7,188 nucleotides of DNA. Source: a bacterium. Its GTDB lineage: Bacteria; UBA9089; CG2-30-40-21; SBAY01. A program made the position numbers and the translations under genes. The stretch covers positions 1 through 7,188 of the forward strand of contig JASEHU010000102.1 of assembly GCA_030018635.1 (NCBI GenBank), in the 5' to 3' direction. Every line of letters begins with the position of its first letter. Within the stretch, counting starts at the first letter, position 1. Under the pieces are notes generated by a model. That model made no database searches and was not told the origin of the DNA. It worked only from the letters and a program-made list of their open reading frames with translations. Of this stretch, positions 1-5,145 are shown one piece after another.

Positions 1-318
1 CCTAAAAGCAAGGTAAAAGCCCCTTTTTTCCGTCGTCCTAAAGTAGCCACACCCTCTTGTATTTACTAACTTTATGTATATAAGTTTTTCTTTCTCGTCA
101 ATCTCATATGCAATCCTGTAAGTAATTCCTTCATAATTAAAATGATAACTTCTTATTTTAACAGGTAGATTTGAAAGTTGCTCATATTTATATGGATTCT
201 TTGCTATATTTTTAGCTTCGGTTTTAATCTTTTCTTTCAATCTTTCATTAAGTTTTCGATAGATACTATGGCAAGTATTAGTCATTTCTATTGAGTAGCT
301 TTTTCTACCATTTTTCAA
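1..318 (-). CDS. RelE-type toxin of a type II TA pair, 3' end cut by window edge
   Basis: This is an open frame with no stop down to base 1, so the C-terminus lies outside the window. It resembles RelE-family mRNA interferases, which cleave ribosome-bound mRNA. An N-terminal strand (SYSIEMT) is followed by a charged helix (YRKLNERLKEKIKTEAKNI), a KNPYKYEQL turn, and a strand pair (IRSYHFNYEGITYRIAYEID) carrying the conserved R and Y-R-I-AY pattern, then LIYIKLVNTR. The only ATG in this frame (283-285) would remove the first strand. I therefore extend to a TTG at 316-318, which has an AAGGGAG-like Shine-Dalgarno at 329-336. An ATG at 309-311 overlaps the antitoxin stop region but is one base out of frame; a sixth T in the run at 300-304 would join it as MVEKSYSIEM. 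The gene may thus be frameshifted. It follows the antitoxin at 305-502. The family is inferred from pattern, not from a search. Confidence 0.6.
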   Translation of the reverse strand, partial: MKNGRKSYSIEMTNTCHSIYRKLNERLKEKIKTEAKNIAKNPYKYEQLSNLPVKIRSYHFNYEGITYRIAYEIDEKEKLIYIKLVNTRGCGYFRTTEKRGFYLAFR

Positions 319-502
319 TTGCAATAGTTCTCCCTTGCTTAATATCTTTATCAGATTCTTCTAAGACTTTTAGGGCATTTTCATCCAATAACAATTCTAA
401 TTCATTTCTTTGATTAAGAGTTAAATTTACCAACAGATTAGCTAACTTAGAAATATTAATTGTTGCTGGAGTATAATCTAATTGGATAGCAACCGCTGCC
501 AT
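305..502 (-). CDS. Small antitoxin-like protein paired with the RelE-type toxin
   Basis: This 65-residue protein is encoded directly upstream of a RelE-like frame, which is the usual antitoxin-toxin order. It has a short N-terminal strand (residues 1-10, hydrophobic with TPATINIS following), a hydrophobic helix (KLANLLVNLTL), and an acidic helix (RNELELLLDENALKVLEES). The C-terminal stretch DIKQGRTIAIEKW resembles the toxin-wrapping tails of RelB-like antitoxins. No ribbon-helix-helix or helix-turn-helix is obvious, so DNA binding cannot be claimed. The start is supported by a strong AGGAGGA at 509-515, which is embedded in the last codons of gltX. Only two bases separate the gltX stop from this ATG, so it is very probably cotranscribed and translationally coupled to gltX. 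The antitoxin role is inferred from size and position. Confidence 0.65.
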   Translation of the reverse strand: MAAVAIQLDYTPATINISKLANLLVNLTLNQRNELELLLDENALKVLEESDKDIKQGRTIAIEKW

Positions 503-504
503 TT

Positions 505-1968
505 CTATTCCTCCTTTTTAATTCTCTTTAGGCAAACCTCCTTGCCTAATACCGCTATGATTTTAGGTAATTCGGGCCCGTGTATCTTACCGGTCAATTT
601 CGCTCGAATAGGCATAAATAATTCCTTGCCTTTTGACCCTGTTTCTTTTCCTACCGCCTTTATCATTTCCGCTATCTTTTCCGGAACCAATTCATCCATC
701 CGGTCTAACATCTTAGAAAAACAATCCAATACATTGGCCGCTTTTTCTCCCTTTAAGACCTCTTTTGCCTCATCTTCTAAAATTACCTTCGGATTAAATA
801 TAAAATCAACCTGGCCGGTAATCTCCGACAGGCAATTCAGATGAGATGCAACTAAATCAACCACTGTTGTCAACCATTCGAAATCACCACAACAGGTTAC
901 ACAGCCCTTCTTTTTCAAATAAGGAATGGCTAACTTAGTCAATCTGATTAAATCCGTATTTCGGATGTAATGCCCGTTCATCCAGTTTAATTTCTCTAAG
1001 TTGAAAATAGCCGGGCTTTTCACCACCCGCTCTAAAGAGAAATCCTTAGTTAGTTCCTCCATAGAGCAAATTTCCTTGTCCAATTCCGGTGGGGACCAAC
1101 CACGCAGGGCTAAATAATTAATCATTGCCTCTGGCAAATACCCAAGTTCCTGATATGCTTCTACAGATGTTGCCCCATGACGCTTGGAAAATCTTGCCCC
1201 ATCCGGCCCTAAAATCATCGGTAAATGGGCAAACTGAGGCAGGTCAAAACCCAGTGCCTGATAAAGCAATATTTGTTTTGGGGTATTTGATAAATGGTCC
1301 TCGCCGCGAATGACATGGGTTATCTTCATCAGGTAGTCATCGATGACCACGGCAAAATTATAGGCGGCGACACCGTCAGAACGGATAATCACAAAATCAG
1401 GAAGGACCTCTGGTGAAAATTCCACCTCCTCACGAATTAAATCATTAACCACAATCTTACCTGAACCAGATTCAGTTTGGCTTAGGACAGGAATTTCAAA
1501 TCTGATGGTAGGTTTTCTACCTTCGGACTCGAATGCCAGTTTCTGGTCATTTGTTAAATGCCTGCATTTGCCATCATAGCCTGTAACCCCTTTTGTATGG
1601 ATAGCCAGTTTTCTCTTTGCCTCTAATTCCTCCTCGCTACAATAACAATAATACGCTGCACCAATTTGTAAGAGTTGAGCGGCATATTCCCAGTAAATCT
1701 GCAATCTCTCTTGTTGGCGATAGGGGCCAAAAGCCCCACCTACCTCAGGCCCCTCATCCCATTCAAGCCCAAGCCATTTCAAGGAACTAATAATAGTGCC
1801 GACATTTATCTCCTCGTTCCTTTCTAAATCGGTATCTTCAATCCTTAAGATAAAGGCACCGTTATTGTGTCTGGCAAATAACCAATTAAATAAAGCAGTT
1901 CTTGCTCCACCAAGATGTAAATATCCTGTTGGACTGGGTGCAAATCGGACTCTAACCTTTTGTGTCAT
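505..1968 (-). CDS. gltX: Glutamyl-tRNA synthetase
   Basis: This cytoplasmic class I synthetase charges tRNA(Glu) with glutamate using ATP. The 487-residue length is normal for bacterial GltX. The catalytic Rossmann fold carries the HIGH-type motif in APSPTGYLHLGGART (residues 10-23) and the KMSKS-type loop as FSKRHG (260-265). A zinc site is present as C108-x-C110 and C135-x-H137, the same spacing as the zinc ligands of the E. coli enzyme. The IEDTD box (43-47) and RGEDHLSNTPKQ (221-232) are also intact. The C-terminal anticodon-binding helical domain ends with the usual KGKELFMPIRAKLTG and HGPELP segments (446-468). The start is supported by AGGTGG at 1975-1980, six bases upstream of the ATG. 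Whether it also misacylates tRNA(Gln) cannot be told, since gatCAB or glnS is not in the window. It lies downstream of ispF across a 36-bp-stem hairpin. Confidence 0.97.
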   Translation of the reverse strand: MTQKVRVRFAPSPTGYLHLGGARTALFNWLFARHNNGAFILRIEDTDLERNEEINVGTIISSLKWLGLEWDEGPEVGGAFGPYRQQERLQIYWEYAAQLLQIGAAYYCYCSEEELEAKRKLAIHTKGVTGYDGKCRHLTNDQKLAFESEGRKPTIRFEIPVLSQTESGSGKIVVNDLIREEVEFSPEVLPDFVIIRSDGVAAYNFAVVIDDYLMKITHVIRGEDHLSNTPKQILLYQALGFDLPQFAHLPMILGPDGARFSKRHGATSVEAYQELGYLPEAMINYLALRGWSPPELDKEICSMEELTKDFSLERVVKSPAIFNLEKLNWMNGHYIRNTDLIRLTKLAIPYLKKKGCVTCCGDFEWLTTVVDLVASHLNCLSEITGQVDFIFNPKVILEDEAKEVLKGEKAANVLDCFSKMLDRMDELVPEKIAEMIKAVGKETGSKGKELFMPIRAKLTGKIHGPELPKIIAVLGKEVCLKRIKKEE

Positions 1969-1983
1969 AATAACCCACCTCGT

Positions 1984-2064
1984 AAAATTATGAATTATGA
2001 ATTATGAATTATAAATTAAGAAGAGTCTTTAATTTATAATTTATAATTCATAATTCATAATTTT
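1984..2064. repeat. Long AT-rich inverted repeat built from 7-base units (ispF-gltX spacer)
   Basis: The left arm 1984-2019 and right arm 2029-2064 pair over 36 bases with a single mismatch (G opposite T, a wobble on one strand), around a 9-base loop at 2020-2028. The arms are tandem 7-mers of the type AATTATG / AATTATA. The repeat fills almost the whole spacer between the ispF stop and the gltX Shine-Dalgarno, ending three bases before the latter. In RNA it would form a long, almost GC-free stem. There is no GC-rich stem with a U-tract, so it is not a classic intrinsic terminator. Confidence 0.85.
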
Positions 2065-2071
2065 CAATTCA

Positions 2072-2548
2072 TTACCCTATCTTAACTACACTGGCTACGG
2101 CTATTGAAGCGATGGCCCCACTTTCTCCAATTATCCCAAGTCCTTTCGCCGTAGTAGCCTTAATATTTACCTCCTCTTCCTCTATGTTGATTGCTCGGGC
2201 AATATTCTTTTTCATCTGGCCAAGGTATGGGCTTAATTTTGGTTTCTCGGCAATGATAGTGGCATCGATATTATTTATAATGAAGTGTTTCTCCTCAATT
2301 ATTTCATAGACCTTCTCTAACAAGGTAATGCTCAAAATTCCCATTACTTGCGGTGTCCCTACCCCGAAGGTCGCCCCAATATCACCCTTTCCAATTCCAC
2401 CTAACAGTGCATCAATAATCGCATGGGTCAGGGCATCTGCGTCAGAATCCCCTTCTAATCCTTTCTCATAAAGTATTTCTACGCCACCAAGTATTAATTT
2501 TCTGCCTTTAACTAATTTATGAACATCAACCCCTATGCCTACACGCAT
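2072..2548 (-). CDS. ispF: 2-C-methyl-D-erythritol 2,4-cyclodiphosphate synthase
   Basis: IspF cyclises CDP-ME 2-phosphate to MEcPP with release of CMP, the fifth step of the MEP isoprenoid pathway; the enzyme acts as a cytoplasmic trimer. At 158 residues the protein is full length and aligns without gaps to E. coli numbering. The metal ligands D8, H10 (GVDVH) and H42 (LTHAIIDALLG) are present, as are D56-I-G and the T132-T133 pair (KATTAKGLG). Several usual substrate-contact positions differ: H34 is D (GDSDADA), the FPDTD loop at 61-65 reads FGVGT, F139 is I and R142 is E. The fold and metal site look intact, so I expect an active enzyme with an altered loop rather than a pseudogene. The ATG has a weak Shine-Dalgarno (GGTG, 7 bases away) and follows the upstream small gene by 15 bases. 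Confidence 0.95.
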   Translation of the reverse strand: MRVGIGVDVHKLVKGRKLILGGVEILYEKGLEGDSDADALTHAIIDALLGGIGKGDIGATFGVGTPQVMGILSITLLEKVYEIIEEKHFIINNIDATIIAEKPKLSPYLGQMKKNIARAINIEEEEVNIKATTAKGLGIIGESGAIASIAVASVVKIG

Positions 2549-2563
2549 TTTATTGCACCATCC

Positions 2564-2902
2564 CTATTTATTATTCAGCAATCCTGATATATCGAGTAAA
2601 TGATCAGACATAATTCGGCATCTTAGAGAAAGCAAGTTCCTGATTTCTGATTTTAAAGGAACTTTACGCCAATAACACAATTCACGTTGTATAAACGCTA
2701 AATCACTGTGTAACCTCTGAGGGATATTGGTAGTACACCATTCAATAAGTAATGTTGCTTCACGCAATAGATTTTTTGAAATCTCATCATAATCAACTTT
2801 GGTGGATAGAGAACTCAATCTTGCTAAAGTAGATGCTAAATTTCCCAATTGTTGTGGCCATTTATATTTAATAAAGCGGTTGTATAGATTTTTTTGTTCC
2901 AT
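2564..2902 (-). CDS. Uncharacterised small helical protein, coupled to the DUF5674 gene
   Basis: The function is unknown. The 112-residue product looks all-helical: LGNLASTLARLSSL (19-32), an acidic helix around residues 38-55 leading to LLREATLLIEWC, then DLAFIQRELCYWRKV (67-81) and a basic C-terminal helix ending in DHLLDISGLL. It has no signal peptide or membrane segment and no recognisable catalytic motif. The pattern of an IEW segment followed by an IQREL-x-x-W segment and a terminal LSGLL-like end reminds me of short hypothetical proteins in cyanobacteria, but this is recollection and unchecked. Its ATG shares one base with the stop of the DUF5674 gene (TAATG), with a GGAG eight bases upstream, so the two are almost certainly translated together. 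A functional pair with the DUF5674 protein is inferred from this coupling. Confidence 0.85.
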   Translation of the reverse strand: MEQKNLYNRFIKYKWPQQLGNLASTLARLSSLSTKVDYDEISKNLLREATLLIEWCTTNIPQRLHSDLAFIQRELCYWRKVPLKSEIRNLLSLRCRIMSDHLLDISGLLNNK

Positions 2903-3237
2903 TACTCAATCTCCAAAAATTCTCTTACTGTTTTTTCAACAAGATTTCTTGTTAACGGGTCTTGAATCAACATACTTCTGTTATTGTCTCTAGGACGGAT
3001 ATTGATAAAGGATTCGAAAAAGACTTTTTTGGTTTTGGGATACCAATCTGCACCCCAAATATTTTCTTGATTACTCCCATTATTTAAGAGCACCTCCTCA
3101 CAATCTGCATGGAGTTCACCACCACCAGCCAAAATACCCATTTGGATATCCACAGCTAATTTAATGTATGTCTCAAGTGATTCAAGCATTTCATTTATCT
3201 GTTGAGAGGTAGCACGATTTTGGATTAGATGTATCAT
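2902..3237 (-). CDS. DUF5674 family protein
   Basis: The 111-residue sequence matches what I know of DUF5674. It has a short N-terminal helix (INEMLESLETYIKLAVDI, 14-31), then the signature GGGELHADCEEVLLNNGS (38-55), QENIWGADWYP (57-67), and a C-terminal block with INIRPRDNNRSM (78-89) and QDPLTRNLVEKTV. The conserved His, Asp, Glu and Arg residues in GELHAD and NIRPxxxNRS could form a metal or ligand site, but no activity is established for the family. The ATG overlaps the ispD stop by four bases (ATGA), with AGGAG at 3250-3254 inside the ispD end. The gene in turn overlaps the next small gene by one base. The family call rests on motif recognition, not a search. Confidence 0.85.
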   Translation of the reverse strand: MIHLIQNRATSQQINEMLESLETYIKLAVDIQMGILAGGGELHADCEEVLLNNGSNQENIWGADWYPKTKKVFFESFINIRPRDNNRSMLIQDPLTRNLVEKTVREFLEIE

Positions 3238-3935
3238 AAGTTTTTGTCACTCCTAAGTGTTAATATCGCCTTTGCTACCAATAGGTCGTGTGGAAAGGTA
3301 ATCTTGATATTTTCAGGTGCTCCTTTGACCAATTTTACTTTTCCCCCAAGTCGCCGCACGAGTAAGGCATCATCCGTTGCATAGAAATTATCCTCGTATG
3401 CCTTTTCGTAGGCATCTTTAAGCAGTTCGTATTTAAAAACCTGTGGTGTTTGAATCATCACCAAACTATCACGGTCAAGGGTTTCTTCCACCCACTGCCC
3501 ATGATTTATTGATTTAATTGTATCTGTTGGTGATAACCCTGGAACAGCCGCACCGGTTTCTTTCGCCGCAAATATTGTTTCCTCAATCAATTGCTGGCTG
3601 ACAAAGGGTCTTGCCCCGTCATGAATCAGGACTAACTCCGTATCTGGAGTTATCTCTTTTAACCCATTATAAACCGAATCCTGACGTTCTTTTCCTCCTT
3701 CAACTATCTTAAATACCTTTGTGAATTGATATTTTTCTACAATCTCCCGTTGACAATAGGCAATGTGTTCCCGCTCGACAACAACTAAGATATAATCAAC
3801 TAACGCTGAGGTAGAAAGCACCTTTAAAGAATAATAAATCAATGGGTGATGGTTAAACATAATAAATGGCTTTGGTGTTTGATTACCAAGTCTGACACCT
3901 TTACCGCCAGCCGCTAAAATAGCCCCAACCTTCAT
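3234..3935 (-). CDS. ispD: 2-C-methyl-D-erythritol 4-phosphate cytidylyltransferase
   Basis: IspD joins MEP with CTP to give CDP-ME and pyrophosphate, the third step of the MEP pathway. The 233-residue product has the nucleotidyltransferase signature ILAAGGKGVRLGNQTPKPF (6-24), with the catalytic R15 and K22. It also has IHDGARPFVS (104-113), PTDTIKS (136-142), LDRDSLVMIQTPQVF with R155 (153-167), and NIKITFPHDL with K211 (209-218). All catalytic-type residues are present. The frame is open back to an ATG at 4007, but that would add 24 unrelated residues running across an inverted repeat. The ATG at 3933-3935 starts the conserved strand and has GGGAG just upstream, so I use it. The gene follows the TA toxin by about 60 bases and overlaps the DUF5674 gene (ATGA). 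Confidence 0.95.
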   Translation of the reverse strand: MKVGAILAAGGKGVRLGNQTPKPFIMFNHHPLIYYSLKVLSTSALVDYILVVVEREHIAYCQREIVEKYQFTKVFKIVEGGKERQDSVYNGLKEITPDTELVLIHDGARPFVSQQLIEETIFAAKETGAAVPGLSPTDTIKSINHGQWVEETLDRDSLVMIQTPQVFKYELLKDAYEKAYEDNFYATDDALLVRRLGGKVKLVKGAPENIKITFPHDLLVAKAILTLRSDKNL

Positions 3936-3973
3936 TTTCTTCTCCCTTCTATCTTCAAACCATAAACAGTATA

Positions 3974-3987
3974 TGTTAGGCGAAAAA
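3974..3987. repeat. 14-bp inverted repeat, copy flanking the toxin end of the TA module
   Basis: TGTTAGGCGAAAAA lies eight bases beyond the toxin stop. It is an exact inverted match to 4522-4535 on the other side of the TA pair. It contains GTTAGGC, which fits the GTTRRRY core consensus of integron recombination sites. Confidence 0.7.
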
Positions 3988-3994
3988 CAAGCTT

Positions 3995-4309
3995 TTACAA
4001 TTCCCATTCTTGACTAAAAGCTGTTTTGAAATCACGAGCAGAATGCACAACTGCAAGAATCTCAACATCATTATAACCTTCTATAATTCTATAAACAATT
4101 CTATAATTCCGAAAGATAACTTCTCTAAAACCATATTCTTTCAACTCAGGTACAATACGACCACACCAAGGCATTTTTTCGAGTTTTAAGGTTGCATAGA
4201 TGAGAGACTTTATAAATCTGGCCGCATATATTTTCGAATCCCGAGCTATATAATCATGAATTGCTTGTAGATTGTTCATTGCCTTTTCAGTCCATTTTAT
4301 CTTGCCCAT
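3995..4309 (-). CDS. ParE/RelE superfamily toxin
   Basis: This 104-residue product has the ParE/RelE plan. The order is the first strand KIKWTEKAMNNL, two helices (LQAIHDYIARDSKIYAARFIKSLIYAT as one helical region, residues 14-40), KLEKMPWCGRIVPEL (42-56), then the strand core FREVIFRNYRIVYRII (61-76) and the final strand VEILAVVHSARDF (82-94). The conserved arginines of the core and the H-x-x-R near the end are present. ParE members poison gyrase and RelE members cut mRNA; the sequence alone does not settle which applies. The start overlaps the antitoxin end by 13 bases and has only a weak Shine-Dalgarno, so translation is probably coupled to the antitoxin. It is the second gene of the pair, upstream of ispD. 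Confidence 0.88.
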   Translation of the reverse strand: MGKIKWTEKAMNNLQAIHDYIARDSKIYAARFIKSLIYATLKLEKMPWCGRIVPELKEYGFREVIFRNYRIVYRIIEGYNDVEILAVVHSARDFKTAFSQEWEL

Positions 4310-4482
4310 TCTTCAACCCTTTTGAGAAGTTCTTCTGTAGTCAATAGTTTCCCTCTTTCTGCATCTTTAAAACCGTCAAGGACTTGAGAAACAAAGTTTA
4401 TTTCGTACATTATGTCTTCAGTTGAACACCTCTCTGGCAATCGTTTTATAGTTTCAACAGCAACTTCTTTGATTGTTACCAT
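4297..4482 (-). CDS. Antitoxin of the ParE/RelE-type pair
   Basis: The product is a 61-residue acidic protein directly upstream of and overlapping the toxin. It has an N-terminal helix (IKEVAVETIKRLPERC) and a DIMYEINFVSQVLDGFKDAERGKLLTTEELLKRVEEW segment (23-59). The segment LPERCSTEDIMYEI followed by G-x-x-DAE-x-G-x-x-x-x-xEEL is a pattern I associate with small antitoxins paired with ParE/RelE toxins. No clear DNA-binding motif is visible. The start has a strong GGGGAGG nine bases upstream. A poor promoter-like pair (TTGTTA and TTAAAT with 17 bases between) lies in the 90-base spacer upstream, overlapping the inverted repeat, so the module may have its own promoter and be autoregulated there; this is inference. 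Confidence 0.8.
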   Translation of the reverse strand: MVTIKEVAVETIKRLPERCSTEDIMYEINFVSQVLDGFKDAERGKLLTTEELLKRVEEWAR

Positions 4483-4521
4483 TCAAAAAGACCTCCCCTT
4501 CCTAAATATTTAAATCACACC

Positions 4522-4535
4522 TTTTTCGCCTAACA
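4522..4535. repeat. 14-bp inverted repeat, copy flanking the antitoxin start
   Basis: This is the exact inverse of the copy at 3974-3987. It sits 40 bases upstream of the antitoxin ATG, in the archease-antitoxin spacer. Together with GGCGA at 4540-4544 it can also form a small hairpin (TCGCC / GGCGA stem, 9-base loop), which the other copy cannot. It could be a module boundary, an operator or a recombination site. Confidence 0.7.
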
Positions 4536-4572
4536 AAATGGCGATACCTGTCCGTTATCTCTTCTGATGCCT

Positions 4573-5013
4573 TTAAATATCAAATATCACCTGAATTCTG
4601 AAATACCCTTCTTTTTCTTCTATCTTCAATTGATGGTAGGTTACGGTTTTAATCTCGTGCAATAGTTCATGTCTATTCGGGTCATATCCCTCTCCATACG
4701 CCTTTGCCTTAAGAAAGGTATCACTTATCTCTTTTACGCTGAATTTTTTAAGTATTAAATTCCCTACAGTATGATTATACAACAATTCGCTTAAAAAAGC
4801 AACTAAAATTTCCTGGAGGTCATTGCCTTTGACCTCCACATCTACGGTTTTGGAGGTATTAACCTGATTCAAGTTCCCCACCAGGATAGAAAACATCCCG
4901 TAGGCACAATTAGCAAAAGCCTGTTTCAGGGTCTTGCCATAGGCAATAACACCAATATCTGCGGTATGCTCAAAAAATTCAAATCGCTTCATTTGGGGAC
5001 GGTTCATTTTCAT
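4573..5013 (-). CDS. Archease (RtcB RNA-ligase cofactor protein)
   Basis: Archeases help the RtcB RNA ligase through its GTP-dependent guanylylation step in tRNA splicing or RNA repair. The 146-residue product is typical in length. It has the N-terminal signature FEFFEHTADIGVIAYG (11-26) with the metal-binding-type D19, the middle LVAFLSELLYNH, the conserved HEIKTVTYHQLKI block near residues 117-129, and the C-terminal VIFDI with its penultimate aspartate. The frame is open back to 5085, but those codons lie in a hairpin repeat (FLRFLQFLISNF is repeat-encoded). The ATG at 5011-5013 has AGGA seven bases upstream and is chosen; ATGs at 5007 and 4992 are alternatives. RtcB is not in the window. 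The gene follows nadB by about 130 bases. Confidence 0.93.
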   Translation of the reverse strand: MKMNRPQMKRFEFFEHTADIGVIAYGKTLKQAFANCAYGMFSILVGNLNQVNTSKTVDVEVKGNDLQEILVAFLSELLYNHTVGNLILKKFSVKEISDTFLKAKAYGEGYDPNRHELLHEIKTVTYHQLKIEEKEGYFRIQVIFDI

Positions 5014-5036
5014 TGTTTTTTCCTGTGATTTCTTTT

Positions 5037-5104
5037 GGAAATTAGAAATTAGAAATTGGAGAAAGCGTAAGAATCTAATCTCCAATTTCTAATTTCCATT
5101 TTCT
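5037..5104. repeat. Inverted repeat of 7-base units (nadB-archease spacer)
   Basis: The left arm 5037-5062 and right arm 5079-5104 pair at 23 of 26 positions, 18 of them contiguous, around a 16-base loop. The left arm is a tandem of AAATTAG-type 7-mers ending in GGAGA. It resembles the ispF-gltX hairpin in design but not in exact sequence. It overlaps the false N-terminal extension of the archease frame and has no U-tract for an intrinsic terminator. Confidence 0.8.
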
Positions 5105-5145
5105 AACCGCAAACTTTCACACAAAAGTGAACCATCCCGATTTTC

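Noticed and set aside
482..844. Plus-strand open frame of 120 codons
   Set aside because: It lies wholly opposite the end of gltX, whose reading is supported by many conserved motifs; the plus frame has no recognisable protein pattern.
1984..2064. Intrinsic terminator for ispF
   Set aside because: The stem is almost all A and T and lacks a following U-tract, so it does not fit a rho-independent terminator.
2799..2993. Plus-strand open frame over the junction of the two small genes
   Set aside because: It is a shadow of the coupled minus-strand genes, with no Shine-Dalgarno and no recognisable sequence.
3936..4007. 24-codon upstream extension of ispD
   Set aside because: The residues are unlike any IspD N-terminus, the stretch crosses the 14-bp inverted repeat, and a good GGGAG precedes the downstream ATG at 3935.
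4528..4620. Complete integron attC site
   Set aside because: Only one GCCTAAC box is found here; no matching GTTRRRY box or inner box pair appears within the usual distance, and no integrase gene is present.
5014..5085. 24-codon upstream extension of archease
   Set aside because: These codons come from the hairpin repeat; the conserved archease sequence and a Shine-Dalgarno support the start at 5013.
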